Positions 35,129-44,963 of a stretch of 64,000 bases of DNA are shown here, in pieces; within the stretch, counting starts at the first letter, position 1; each line of letters starts with the position of its first letter. The position numbers and the translations under genes were made by a program. This DNA comes from Oscillospiraceae bacterium (GTDB lineage Bacteria > Bacillota > Clostridia > Oscillospirales > Acutalibacteraceae), in assembly GCA_015066175.1 (NCBI GenBank), contig SVOW01000007.1:1-64000 (forward strand), in the 5' to 3' direction. Under the pieces are notes generated by a model, which ran no database searches, was not told the DNA's origin, and worked only from the letters and a program-made list of their open reading frames with translations.

Positions 35129-36634
35129 TTGAAATCACCTGTTCGTGCTTTTAAAAGGTTCAAAAGATTCAGGAGATCAAGTACTTTCATAAAGTATTAT
35201 ATAAGTATTTTCGTATCTATGCTTATTGTGCTTGTTGTTCTCGGCGTATCATTGCTTTTATTCATTGCACAATACTGGAGAGAAAACAACTTTTCTGTTC
35301 TTAAAGAAAACGTAAACACTCTTTCCCAGACAGCAACTGAATATTTTGAACTTGACAGTGACGGACAATATATCAACGACCCTACTGTTACTCTTGCTTA
35401 TTCGTTGTCGCTCGTTTCAACTTCAATTGAATCAGACATTTACATCTGCAACCTTAACGGTAACGTGCTGTTGTGTAAAGATATTGTCAGCTCTATACGT
35501 CTTGAAAATACGAAACCTTATTGTGAAATTCACTCAAAAATAAAAATACCTAAAAGAATTATTGATGAAGCGGTAAAAGGTGATTTCCAGACATCAGAAG
35601 ATATTCCGGAGCTTGGTGAGAAAATTTCCCTTATGGTAGGCGAACCTATCAAAGCGAATGGCAAAGTAATTGCTGTAATAATCGGCACACAGCCTGAACT
35701 GGACAATACTTATCCCTTTGTTTCATCAGTTTTAAAAATGTTCCTTTCATCTGCTCTTGTTGCTTTCGTCGTTGCCTTTGTCGCAATTTACATTGTAACA
35801 TACTCAATTACCAAACCTTTGAGAAAAATGTCGCAGATTACCAAAGAATACGCAACAGGTGATTTCAGCAGACGAATTGAAATAAAGGGAACCAATGAAC
35901 TTGCTGACCTTGGTCACGCACTTAACTCTATGGCGCAATCTCTTTCAAAACTGGAAGATTCACGACGAAGCTTTATTGCAAATGTTTCCCATGAGTTAAA
36001 AACGCCTATGACCTCAATCGGCGGATTTATTGATGGTATTCTTGACGGCACAATTTCTGCCGAAGAAGAAGAAAAATATCTCAAAGTTGTATCAAACGAG
36101 GTTAAACGTCTTGCACGCCTTGTAAGTTCTATGCTCAATCTTTCCAAAATCGAAGCAGGCGAACTTTCTCTTAATCTCAAAAGAACTGACATATCGGCAA
36201 TGATATTCAATACCCTTCTTTCTTTTGAACAATCAATCAATCAGAAATCTATAGACATCACAGGTCTTGATTCTATGGATAACCTTTATGTAAACATTGA
36301 CAAAGACCTTATAAATCAGGTTGTTTACAACCTTGTTGACAATGCAGTAAAATTCACCGAAAACGGTGGTTACATCAACGTGCGTGCAACTCAGGACGAT
36401 GATTTCACAACTGTTATTATCAAAAACAGCGGTGCAGGTATTCCCACCGATGAAATCGAACGAATTTTTGAAAGATTCTATAAAGTTGATAAATCAAGAA
36501 GTCTTGACACAAAAAGTACTGGCCTTGGCTTGTATATTGTGAAATCAATTGTCGAAATGCACGGCGGCACAGTTGATGCATCAAGTCAGACCGGCAAATA
36601 TACAGAATTCAGATTCTCTTTGCCCAACGTATAA
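35129..36634 (+). CDS. Membrane sensor histidine kinase
   Basis: This 501-residue kinase has a basic N-terminus, TM1 (STFIKYYISIFVSMLIVLVVLG), an outside sensor region of about 150 residues, TM2 (SALVAFVVAFVAIYIVTYS), HAMP (ITKPLRKMSQITKEYATGDFSRRI), HisKA with SFIANVSHELKTPMTSIGGF and HATPase_c motifs (NLVDNAVKF, GAGIPTDEIERIFERFYKVD, STGLGLYIVKSIVEMHGG). The start is probably TTG at 35129: AAAGGAG directly abuts the in-frame ATG at 35120 but is nine bases from the TTG. It should phosphorylate the adjacent response regulator. Confidence 0.92.
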   Translation: MKSPVRAFKRFKRFRRSSTFIKYYISIFVSMLIVLVVLGVSLLLFIAQYWRENNFSVLKENVNTLSQTATEYFELDSDGQYINDPTVTLAYSLSLVSTSIESDIYICNLNGNVLLCKDIVSSIRLENTKPYCEIHSKIKIPKRIIDEAVKGDFQTSEDIPELGEKISLMVGEPIKANGKVIAVIIGTQPELDNTYPFVSSVLKMFLSSALVAFVVAFVAIYIVTYSITKPLRKMSQITKEYATGDFSRRIEIKGTNELADLGHALNSMAQSLSKLEDSRRSFIANVSHELKTPMTSIGGFIDGILDGTISAEEEEKYLKVVSNEVKRLARLVSSMLNLSKIEAGELSLNLKRTDISAMIFNTLLSFEQSINQKSIDITGLDSMDNLYVNIDKDLINQVVYNLVDNAVKFTENGGYINVRATQDDDFTTVIIKNSGAGIPTDEIERIFERFYKVDKSRSLDTKSTGLGLYIVKSIVEMHGGTVDASSQTGKYTEFRFSLPNV

Positions 36635-36727
36635 AAATTTGTTTATAATTTATTTAAATTATCAGAAAATGTTTGTAAAACACATCGGTTAATATAAACC
36701 GGTAAAACCATTCTAAAGGAGTTCAGT

Positions 36728-38260
36728 ATGGACGAAAACAAAAACAACGATATTCCGGAAATTGAAAAAGACAACAATGTTGTGCCTGAGCCTGTCAGCG
36801 AAGAAAATATTCAGCAACAGGAAAATCCTGCACAAAATGACAACACTGTGCCTGAAGGAACAAATCAGCAACAGCCTGACAGTCAACCTGACTTTTCTTC
36901 ACAGCAGAATGTAAATAACCAGAATCCGTATGTACAGTATGCTCCGCCTGTTAATAATTACAACCCCTACTATCAGAGCACTCAGTATTACACAGGCGTA
37001 AACGATAATAAAAACGAAGGCGATAATAAACGCAGTAAAAACAGCGGTATGAGAATAACTCTTATTATAATCGCCATAATTCTCGCTCTTGCACTTGTCA
37101 TCTCCGGTGTAGTTATTGTCAGAAAAGGCGGATTTATTAATCTCTCTGATAACCCCACCACCGAAAGCCTTACCGGTGACGGCACAGTAATAACCACTGC
37201 ACCTACTATCACAGGAGAACCCGTTGATTCAGTAAGAGTTGCAGAAATCGGCAGAGTTTCATGCGTAGGTGTGCTTGTTTACACTACAGGCAGTACTTTC
37301 ACTCCCGAAACAGAAGCGGGCGAAGGCACCGGCGTTGTGGCTGCAATTTCAAAAGACGGAAAATCAACTTATATTATCACCTGTGCTCACGTTATCAGCG
37401 ACAGTGGCATAAGCGTTGAAATTCTCCTGGAAGACGGTACAACTTATGACGCAGCAATCGTAGGCTACGATTTACAGACTGATATCGGTGTGCTTAAAGT
37501 TAACACAACAGATCTTACATGTGCACAATTCGGCGATTCTTCACAGTTGCAGGTCGGCTCTCCCGTTTATGCAGTAGGTAACCCCGGTGGTTCAGAATTC
37601 TTCGGTTCTGTCACAAGCGGTATCGTTTCATCAATCAGCCGTTCAATCAACAACGAAATCGGCTATACAATGGAATGTATCCAGCATGATGCTGCAATCA
37701 ACCCCGGTAACTCAGGCGGTGCTCTTCTTAACAACAGTGGTCAGGTTATAGGCATCAACTCTGCAAAAATCGCAAGCACCGAATATGAAGGTATGAGCTT
37801 TGCAATTCCCATTTCCACAGCTCTCGACATTGCTAATCAGCTTATTGAAAACGGCTATGTGCCCAACAGACCCAAACTCGGCATCACTTACAGCCTTGCA
37901 ACATCACATGACACTTATGCAATGGTTGTCAGAATCAAAGGTCTTCCCGCAGGTTCACTTGTTATCAGAAGCATTTCAAGTGATAGCAACCTTAACGACA
38001 GTGGCATTCTTATCGGAGATATGATAACAGCAGTTAACGGTTACGACCTTGACACACCTGATGTATTGCTTGACATCGTGGATAATTCCGAAGTTGGCGA
38101 TATACTTGAACTGACCATATGCAGAGTCAACACTGATTATACTATTGAAGAATTTGAAGTTTCAGCAGAACTTGTTGAAGACAAAGGTTCAACTGCATCA
38201 GAGGAAGCAACCACATATGTAAATCCTTTTGATTACTTTGAACAATATGAAAACAATTAA
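36728..38260 (+). CDS. HtrA/DegP-like membrane serine protease
   Basis: This 510-residue protein has a cytoplasmic Asn/Gln/Pro-rich disordered N-terminus (about 1-105), one membrane helix (ITLIIIAIILALALVISGVVIV, about 108-130), an outside Thr-rich linker, a trypsin-like domain with His in ITCAHVIS, Asp in LQTDIGVLKV and Ser in INPGNSGGALL, and one PDZ domain (GITYSLATSHDTYAMVV onward). HtrA proteases degrade misfolded exported proteins. The gene follows a two-component system with a 93-base gap, which suggests the stress sensor controls it. A clear terminator follows. Confidence 0.93.
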   Translation: MDENKNNDIPEIEKDNNVVPEPVSEENIQQQENPAQNDNTVPEGTNQQQPDSQPDFSSQQNVNNQNPYVQYAPPVNNYNPYYQSTQYYTGVNDNKNEGDNKRSKNSGMRITLIIIAIILALALVISGVVIVRKGGFINLSDNPTTESLTGDGTVITTAPTITGEPVDSVRVAEIGRVSCVGVLVYTTGSTFTPETEAGEGTGVVAAISKDGKSTYIITCAHVISDSGISVEILLEDGTTYDAAIVGYDLQTDIGVLKVNTTDLTCAQFGDSSQLQVGSPVYAVGNPGGSEFFGSVTSGIVSSISRSINNEIGYTMECIQHDAAINPGNSGGALLNNSGQVIGINSAKIASTEYEGMSFAIPISTALDIANQLIENGYVPNRPKLGITYSLATSHDTYAMVVRIKGLPAGSLVIRSISSDSNLNDSGILIGDMITAVNGYDLDTPDVLLDIVDNSEVGDILELTICRVNTDYTIEEFEVSAELVEDKGSTASEEATTYVNPFDYFEQYENN

Positions 38261-38280
38261 TAACCGCTGACAAATTTATA

Positions 38281-38318
38281 AGATGGCATTATCTGAAAAC
38301 ACTCCGACAATGCCATCT
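38281..38318 (+). terminator. Terminator after the HtrA gene
   Basis: AGATGGCATT and AATGCCATCT form a 10-bp perfect stem, followed by a T run. Confidence 0.9.
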
Positions 38319-38324
38319 TTTTTA

Positions 38325-38353
38325 TTGACAAAAACTGTTTCAGATGATATGCT
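38325..38353 (+). promoter_or_regulatory. Promoter of the heparinase-like gene
   Basis: TTGACA (38325-38330), a 17-base spacer and TATGCT (38348-38353), directly after the preceding terminator. Confidence 0.75.
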
Positions 38354-38388
38354 TAACTAAATGGTTTCTATAAAGGAGGTTTAAATCT

Positions 38389-40350
38389 ATGGATTTAATC
38401 GTAAGAATTCTTTCACTCGGGCTTGCTATGATTACTTTCTTTTTCCAGGGAAATTTTTCATCAGCTTTTTCTTATTTCAAAATACTTCCCGATACAGCAA
38501 AAATGGGGCTTTCCTACCTTGATTTTTCAAACACGGTAGAAGGCACATCTAAAAAAGATATGGCAACATATATCGATGAAGCTCAGAAAGATGTTAAACA
38601 TCCCTTCATCCTCGCTGACAAAGAAGATTTTGAAAAAGTTAAAACTAATTATTTTTCAGAAGACGGCGATGAATATATAAAAGAAATTTTCGGGTATTCA
38701 ATGGAGCGTGCTGATTCACTTGTTGAAGGCCCTCTTGTTGAATATATTTATGATGATGACGACGGAATACTTGAAGTTTCACGTCAGATTTTAAGCAGAG
38801 TTATCACTCTTTCTGCTGCATGGCAGGTAACAGGCGAAGAAAAATATGCTGAAAAAGCTTTCAAAGAACTTGAAGCAGCCTGTGCTTATAACGATTGGAA
38901 CCCTGACCACTTCCTTGATGTTGCAGAAATGGCTCTTGCAATGAGCATCGGCTACGACTGGCTCTTTGACTACCTTACAGATGCACAGAAAGAACTTATC
39001 AGAACCAATGTTTGTGAAAAGGCAATCGCACCTGCTATTGAAGGCGACATTCTTTCACAGAACTGGTGGGTATGGTCAAACACAAACTGGAATACTGTAT
39101 GCTACAGCGGTATAGGCATTGCTTGTATGACATTCTCTGAATATTGCGAAGATGAAGCAGCAGAAATTCTTTCAAGAGCAACAAAGTTCATGCCTATGAC
39201 ATTTGCTTTGTTCACACCTGACGGAGTTTATGTTGAAGGTACAGGATATTGGGAATACTGCACTACATACCTTGTTTACTTCCTTTCAACATCACGTAAC
39301 TATTTCGGCACTGATTTCGGTCTTTCTGATATAGACGGTGTTGACAAAGTGGGCTACTATCCCATTTATGTAACAGGTGCACAGGGCGTATTCAATTATG
39401 GCGATAACAAATCAGAGCCCCTTCATGGTCCGTCACTTCAGTGGTTTGCATCAGAATATGATTCAGCACTTCTTGCAGAATTCCAGAAAACTGCAAATCC
39501 CCGCAACAATGAAGACAGAGAAGCAACTCTTTCAGCTATCTGGTATGACACTGCATTTTCAGGCGAAGGTGCAGATTTCAGTGATGAGCCTCTTTCACTC
39601 TACAGCAAATCAAGCGGTTTTGTTGATATGGCAATTATGAGAAGTGCTTACCTTGACCCCAACGCAACTTTCGCAGCAATCAAATCAGGTTACAACTACA
39701 CAAACCATGGTGACCTTGATATCGGCACATTCGTATTTGACGCTATGGGCGAAAGATGGGCGGAAGAATTAGGCCCGGGTGACTATGGTGCTCCCCAGTA
39801 TTTCGCAGGTCTTGTAGGTTTCGGCAGATGGCAGGTTTACAGAAAACGTGCTGAAGGACAGAATACTCTTGTTATTAACCCTGACAGCACTCCCGACGAC
39901 CAGTACGCTTATGCAGAAGTTGAAATTTCTTCTTTTGAAGAAACAAAAGACGGCGGTAAAGCAGTTATCGATATGTCAGAAGCATATTGCCTGAGTGGTG
40001 CAAATAGTGTTGTGCGTGAATTTGAAATGTTTGATAACTATTCAAAACTCCGCATTACAGACACAATTTCCTGCCAGAGCAAATCAGAAATTTATTGGTT
40101 TATGCACACCAGAGCTGATATCGAAATCCTCGATGGCGGTAAAACCGCAAAGCTCACAATCGGCGACAAAGCTTTACGTGCAACATTAGTTGACTGCGAC
40201 GGTACCTTCTCTGTAATGGATGCAGTAAGACTTGACGGCACAGTTTCAGAATATGACAAAGATAACACAGGCATCCGCAAACTTACAGTAAAAGTTGACG
40301 GCGTTAAAAATGCAAAAATTGACGTTATTCTTGAACCCTGGATTGACTAA
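38389..40350 (+). CDS. Heparinase II/III-like polysaccharide lyase family protein
   Basis: This 653-residue protein has a hydrophobic N-terminus (IVRILSLGLAMITFFF), probably an export signal or anchor. An alpha/alpha-toroid follows (HPFILADKEDFEKV, WNPDHFLDVAEMALAMSIGYDWLFDYL, NTNWNTVCYSGIGIA), and then the heparinase II/III beta-sheet domain with NHGDLDIGTFVFDAMGERWAEELG. Such proteins cut uronic-acid polysaccharides by elimination; the substrate could be a glycosaminoglycan, alginate or another acidic glycan and is not fixed here. It has its own promoter and terminator. The next two genes also encode secreted proteins. Confidence 0.85.
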   Translation: MDLIVRILSLGLAMITFFFQGNFSSAFSYFKILPDTAKMGLSYLDFSNTVEGTSKKDMATYIDEAQKDVKHPFILADKEDFEKVKTNYFSEDGDEYIKEIFGYSMERADSLVEGPLVEYIYDDDDGILEVSRQILSRVITLSAAWQVTGEEKYAEKAFKELEAACAYNDWNPDHFLDVAEMALAMSIGYDWLFDYLTDAQKELIRTNVCEKAIAPAIEGDILSQNWWVWSNTNWNTVCYSGIGIACMTFSEYCEDEAAEILSRATKFMPMTFALFTPDGVYVEGTGYWEYCTTYLVYFLSTSRNYFGTDFGLSDIDGVDKVGYYPIYVTGAQGVFNYGDNKSEPLHGPSLQWFASEYDSALLAEFQKTANPRNNEDREATLSAIWYDTAFSGEGADFSDEPLSLYSKSSGFVDMAIMRSAYLDPNATFAAIKSGYNYTNHGDLDIGTFVFDAMGERWAEELGPGDYGAPQYFAGLVGFGRWQVYRKRAEGQNTLVINPDSTPDDQYAYAEVEISSFEETKDGGKAVIDMSEAYCLSGANSVVREFEMFDNYSKLRITDTISCQSKSEIYWFMHTRADIEILDGGKTAKLTIGDKALRATLVDCDGTFSVMDAVRLDGTVSEYDKDNTGIRKLTVKVDGVKNAKIDVILEPWID

Positions 40351-40363
40351 TTGCACACACCTC

Positions 40364-40392
40364 CCCCGACTGTTTAATAAAAATGGTCGGGG
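40364..40392 (+). terminator. Terminator after the heparinase-like gene
   Basis: CCCCGAC and GTCGGGG form a 7-bp GC-rich stem, with a T run starting three bases later. Confidence 0.85.
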
Positions 40393-40401
40393 ACTTTTTT
40401 A

Positions 40402-40430
40402 TTGACTTTTTTAGGGGAATATGGTATATT
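40402..40430 (+). promoter_or_regulatory. Promoter of the Ig-like secreted protein gene
   Basis: TTGACT (40402-40407), a 17-base spacer and TATATT (40425-40430). Confidence 0.78.
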
Positions 40431-40488
40431 TACGTATAAATAAATATAATGGATAATTGTATTCAGATACGGAAAATGAGGTGAGATC

Positions 40489-43107
40489 ATGTTTAAAAAT
40501 TTCATTTCACTTTTTATGTCTTTGATGATTTTTATTTCATCAGGCATAACCGGGATTATCCCTAAAAAAGAAAGTTTACGTGTTGTTGTTCCTGAAAATT
40601 GGGAGATGTGTGTCGGCGATTCAAGAACTCTGGAATGCGTTTTCACAAACTCTGTTACAAACCGCGTTATCGAATGGTCTGTATCAGACAAAACTAAAGC
40701 TTCCGTAGACATTTTCGGACGTGTAACGGCACTTGGTACAGGCAAAGTTACAATTAATGCAAAAGCAGGAAATCTGACTGACAGCGTTGAACTTAACATC
40801 GTTGAAACTCCTACCATGATGTCAAATAAAAAAATCAAAATCAACTACGGTAAAAACGCTTTTTCTCAGGTAGATAACTATCAGAAAATCGTTACGAGAT
40901 TTTCAAAAGACAGTGAAGAAATTCCTGACCTCGTGAAAAATACGACTGACTATACATCACATCAGTCACTTACAACAAAAGACGGTGCAAAATGGGAAAT
41001 TACCAACTACGGTGTTTTAAGAACTGATGAAAACGCCCCTACTGAGCGTGACCGTGAACAGCGTTTCATGGGCGACAGATATTTTTATTCTCAGGATACA
41101 ACCGACGGCAAAGTCCTTGCTATATTTGATGATGGTGAAAACGGTATCTGGACAGTTATGGAATCAGGCGTTACACATATTGCTATGATAAAAATGTCAG
41201 GTGACGATAAGGCAGTACAGATGAGTGATGAAACTCAGGAAAATGTTGCACGTCACGGTCTTGTTTCTGAAGCATATAAAAGCGGTGACACATGGGCTCC
41301 CTACGCTACTGACAATGATGGACTCTGGACTGCCATGTACGGTGCGGGAGAATTGATGAGATATGCAACCCTCCGCGATGACCCCAACGCTACAGAAGAA
41401 GAAATTGCCGCAGCGAGAGAAACGGCAATCAGCTCATCAGAAGCAATTCTCATGCTTCACTACATATCAATGCGTACAGGCACTACAGAGGCTTATGTAA
41501 GATATCAGTATAACGGCAAAATGCCCGGCGATTCAGTTGACAGATGGCTGTCAGAAGAAGCACTTATTGAGGGCGGAAACTACTCTTACCTTTCCCCTGA
41601 AGAAAGTCCTGCAAAAGCATTTGAAAAGAATTACGCTTCACTTTTATACACAGGCAGTACTGACAAAATCATGAACGTTGGCAAAAACATCGTTGTTGAC
41701 CCGTCTTCATGGGCAAGCACAAGAGATGAAGCAAACCAAAATGTTGCATTTGCTAAACAGCCCCGTCTTATTGAAGGCTTTGTCGCAAGAACATATTGGA
41801 TTGAGGGCAAAGAAGATTTCCCCCTTTATGATAATATTTACTGGCAGGTAAATGAAGACAATACTGCAACAGGTATTTCTACAAAATCTCCTTCATCACA
41901 AGGATATTACCTTAATAACGAAAATCTCCGTGGTGTGACGGTAGACGCATCAGGCGAAATCCCTGACAGATTATGGAATAATCTTGTAGGTGAAGATGCA
42001 CTTAAAAGCGATGTTATTTATAAAGGCGACACAAGCGCTGACGAGCTTGTAGGACACGCATTTATTCTTAAACTCATGTATGACATTTTAGGCGATGAAG
42101 ACCCTGAGCTTAAAGCACTTATAGTTAATGCAATAGACAACCTTGCTCAGCATCTTGTTGATAACGGCTACATGCTTGTAGATGGTTCAGGTCAGCCTAC
42201 AACATGGTCAAATTTCAGCAGAACTTCATTTAATGTAAGTTCATCTGTACCTATGGCACCTCTTCATGCTATGGTAATTCTCAGCGTTTTCAAAACCGCT
42301 TCTTACATAACAGGTTATGAAAAATGGGAAAATGAATATCGTCTTGCAGCACTTGACCCTGCATACGAATACGCAAAGGTAGTTGGTCAGGAAAGTGAAA
42401 GAATGAATGCCGCAATCGCAAACGTTGTAGGCAATGCTGTTTCTCCCCTTCTTTCATTACCCTTGAGACTTCTTTCAACAACAGAGCTTTACAGTCTTAT
42501 CAACAAAGTTGTAAGCAACGACTCTGACCTGGAAATGGCGATGCTCGGTCTTTATACACTTTTCCAGACCGAGACAGATGAAGATATTCTTTCTTATTAC
42601 AGAAAAAGCCTTGAGGCTTGGTGGGACGTTGCAGCTTCAACAGAAAATCCCCTCTGGTATTACGTTTACCAGCTTGCTTACCCTGATAAAACAATTAAAG
42701 ATGCTTACGGAAACAATATTCTCCAGACAGCATCATGGTCACTCAGCCGTCACCCCATTTCAACAGTAAGATACAGAGCATCAAATAACAACCGTGACGA
42801 TATTGCCCAGCTTGACCTTTCAGCATTAGGAGTAGATATGCACGATTTACCCACATATTCTCTTAAGAGTAAGCATCAGCCTGCAGAAATGGGCGAAAAT
42901 CCTGAAATTTTGGATTACGCTAAATTAATACTTTCTGCAAGCAGTATTGAATGGGCCGTTGCTGCGCCCGATGAACGCGCACTCCACAAATATAATGAAA
43001 ACTCATATATCCTGAACGGTTATTACCAACAAACTTGTATGGAAGCATCTACTACCTACACACTCCCCTATTGGATGGGCAGGTATCATGGTATGCTTAG
43101 TAAATAA
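40489..43107 (+). CDS. Large secreted protein with a BIG2 Ig-like domain and an unknown helical domain
   Basis: This 872-residue protein has a signal peptide (MFKNFISLFMSLMIFISSG) and an N-terminal bacterial Ig-like group 2 domain (about 35-105, RTLECVFTN ... VSDKTKASVDIFGRVTALGTGKVTINAKA). A region of about 750 residues follows that I do not recognise. Its middle and end have regularly spaced aromatic and small residues as in alpha/alpha toroids (HAFILKLMYDILGDEDPELKALIV, WENEYRLAALDPAYEYAKVVG, SYYRKSLEAWWDVAAS). A polysaccharide-active enzyme is a reasonable guess given the heparinase-like neighbour, but no catalytic motif is evident. GAGGTGA precedes the ATG. The next gene is 48 bases away with no terminator, so cotranscription is likely. 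Confidence 0.8.
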   Translation: MFKNFISLFMSLMIFISSGITGIIPKKESLRVVVPENWEMCVGDSRTLECVFTNSVTNRVIEWSVSDKTKASVDIFGRVTALGTGKVTINAKAGNLTDSVELNIVETPTMMSNKKIKINYGKNAFSQVDNYQKIVTRFSKDSEEIPDLVKNTTDYTSHQSLTTKDGAKWEITNYGVLRTDENAPTERDREQRFMGDRYFYSQDTTDGKVLAIFDDGENGIWTVMESGVTHIAMIKMSGDDKAVQMSDETQENVARHGLVSEAYKSGDTWAPYATDNDGLWTAMYGAGELMRYATLRDDPNATEEEIAAARETAISSSEAILMLHYISMRTGTTEAYVRYQYNGKMPGDSVDRWLSEEALIEGGNYSYLSPEESPAKAFEKNYASLLYTGSTDKIMNVGKNIVVDPSSWASTRDEANQNVAFAKQPRLIEGFVARTYWIEGKEDFPLYDNIYWQVNEDNTATGISTKSPSSQGYYLNNENLRGVTVDASGEIPDRLWNNLVGEDALKSDVIYKGDTSADELVGHAFILKLMYDILGDEDPELKALIVNAIDNLAQHLVDNGYMLVDGSGQPTTWSNFSRTSFNVSSSVPMAPLHAMVILSVFKTASYITGYEKWENEYRLAALDPAYEYAKVVGQESERMNAAIANVVGNAVSPLLSLPLRLLSTTELYSLINKVVSNDSDLEMAMLGLYTLFQTETDEDILSYYRKSLEAWWDVAASTENPLWYYVYQLAYPDKTIKDAYGNNILQTASWSLSRHPISTVRYRASNNNRDDIAQLDLSALGVDMHDLPTYSLKSKHQPAEMGENPEILDYAKLILSASSIEWAVAAPDERALHKYNENSYILNGYYQQTCMEASTTYTLPYWMGRYHGMLSK

Positions 43108-43155
43108 ATAATTTTAGGGAACCTCTAAAAATCCCTTAAGAAAGGAAATACAAAA

Positions 43156-44850
43156 ATGAAAAAATTTATCTCCATCTTACTTGCAGTGACAATTCTTGTT
43201 TCTGTATTCGTTGTGGCAGTTAATGCTGACGACGACAAAGTAACTTTTGCAGTTGCTTCTGACCTGCACTACAACGTGCCCGAAGAAGAGCTTACTGCAA
43301 CAAATGACCACCCCATTTTCTGGTACGCAAACAGACGTGCTGCAATGGATAACGAAAGCGGCTTTATCATTGATGAATTCTTAAAGCAGGCTGAAGAAGC
43401 AGAATATGACTTCATTCTTATCCCCGGCGATATGGCTGACGATGGAAGAATCGAAAAAGAAGAGCACGAAGCAGTTTCTGCAAAGTTCAAAGCTTTTGAA
43501 GAAAAAACAGGTATTCCTATTTATGTAGTGCCCGGAAACCACGACTACGGCAGAGGCGAAAACGACAACAAAATCGAAGATATGTTTGCTTACTACGGCG
43601 ATTTCGGTTACAACGAAGCTTTTGAAAAACGTGAAAATGATTTCTCATATGTAACAGACCTTCCCGGAGATTATCGTCTTATCGCCTGCGATTCAAACGA
43701 CCCCTCAAAATCAACTGAAGACGGTATGACTTCTGACAAAGTTAACTGGGTTGTAAAACAGGCTGAAAAAGCTGTGGAAGACGGCAAATATCCTATTCTT
43801 ATGATGCATCACAATCTTCTCGACCACCTTCCCATGCAGAGAATTTTAAGCCGTAACTTTATCATCAGAAACCACACTGCAGTGGCAAATAAATTTGCAA
43901 ATGCAGGCATCAAGCTTGTTTTCACAGGCCATGAACATTGCAGCGACGTTGCAGTACACACAAGCCCCAAAGGCAACAAAATTTACGATTTTGCAAACAC
44001 AGCACTTTCAATGTATCCTCTTGCATACAGATCATTCACAATGACTGAAGAAGAAATTATATACGAATCAAAAACAATTGATGAAATTGACACAGCAACT
44101 CTCCGCAGTCAGGTAAACGGCTACACAGACGAGATGATTGCTGAAATGGATAAAGGCCTTAACGACTTTGCAAAAGGCTACCTTAAAGCAGGTGTTCAGT
44201 ATCGTCTTGCACGTTCACTTACAATGGAACAGATGGGAATTGCCGAAGACAGTATTTTCTACAACCTTGTAAACACTGCAGTTACAGGACTTACAGACCT
44301 TCTTGAAATGCCTCTTTACGGCGAAAACAGCGTTCAGGAGCTTGCAAAGCAATATAACGTTGTAATCCCTGACAGTGAATACGAAAACGGTTGGGACCTT
44401 GCAACAGACCTTGTGTCTTACCACTACGCAGGTGGCGAAGATTTCTCAATTTATTCAACAGAAGTTACAATTCTCTTAAGAATGGTAAACCTTATTCTTC
44501 TTGATGACCTTTCAACAGTAAATGACGAGGTATTCTTCGGTGCACTCAACGAAGTTCTCGGTGATGATTCAGCTCTCTTCAAAAACTTCACAAAGGGCAT
44601 CGCAAACGCATTAGGTCCTGTTACTCCCGGACAGTATCTTCTTATTGCAATTGCTTCACCCATCGTTTATGAATTTGTTTACGATTCAGACGGAGTTGAC
44701 GATAACAACGGCACTCTTGAAGGATACGGCGTTGAACAGAATCTTCACGAAAACAGAACTGATAACTTTGCTGATTTCCTTGAAACAATAGCAATTTATC
44801 TTGAAAACTTCTTTACAATCTTTGCAAAAATCTTCGGCATCGGCAGATAA
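43156..44850 (+). CDS. Secreted calcineurin-like metallophosphoesterase
   Basis: This 564-residue protein has a signal peptide (FISILLAVTILVSVFVVAVNA) and a full metallophosphoesterase site: VASDLHYN, LIPGDMADDG, VPGNHDYG, MMHHNLLDH and FTGHEHCSDVAV. It resembles domain 1 of the giant protein at 9612-13151 and adds a helical C-terminal half, ending in a Phe-rich amphipathic helix (FLETIAIYLENFFTIFAKIF). The likely role is extracellular phosphoester hydrolysis. It is cotranscribed with the Ig-like protein upstream and followed by a strong bidirectional terminator. A 44-base copy of its 3' end lies at 46628-46671. Confidence 0.88.
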   Translation: MKKFISILLAVTILVSVFVVAVNADDDKVTFAVASDLHYNVPEEELTATNDHPIFWYANRRAAMDNESGFIIDEFLKQAEEAEYDFILIPGDMADDGRIEKEEHEAVSAKFKAFEEKTGIPIYVVPGNHDYGRGENDNKIEDMFAYYGDFGYNEAFEKRENDFSYVTDLPGDYRLIACDSNDPSKSTEDGMTSDKVNWVVKQAEKAVEDGKYPILMMHHNLLDHLPMQRILSRNFIIRNHTAVANKFANAGIKLVFTGHEHCSDVAVHTSPKGNKIYDFANTALSMYPLAYRSFTMTEEEIIYESKTIDEIDTATLRSQVNGYTDEMIAEMDKGLNDFAKGYLKAGVQYRLARSLTMEQMGIAEDSIFYNLVNTAVTGLTDLLEMPLYGENSVQELAKQYNVVIPDSEYENGWDLATDLVSYHYAGGEDFSIYSTEVTILLRMVNLILLDDLSTVNDEVFFGALNEVLGDDSALFKNFTKGIANALGPVTPGQYLLIAIASPIVYEFVYDSDGVDDNNGTLEGYGVEQNLHENRTDNFADFLETIAIYLENFFTIFAKIFGIGR

Positions 44851-44873
44851 GTTATAAATTATAATTAAACTGA

Positions 44874-44911
44874 AAATCCCACCTCTTCCGTCAAGGAAAA
44901 AGGTGGGATTT
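44874..44911. terminator. Bidirectional terminator between metallophosphoesterase and YD-repeat gene
   Basis: AAATCCCACCT and AGGTGGGATTT form an 11-bp perfect stem with T-rich sequence after it on the plus strand. It can serve both converging genes. Confidence 0.82.
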
Positions 44912-44963
44912 GTTTTTTATTTGTGCAGAAAGAGTGAATATTCAAAGATTTTGTTGTTACATC

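Noticed and set aside
36683-36705. Inverted repeat CGGTT/AACCG before the HtrA gene as an operator
   Set aside because: The arms are only five bases and no promoter boxes could be placed around it with confidence.
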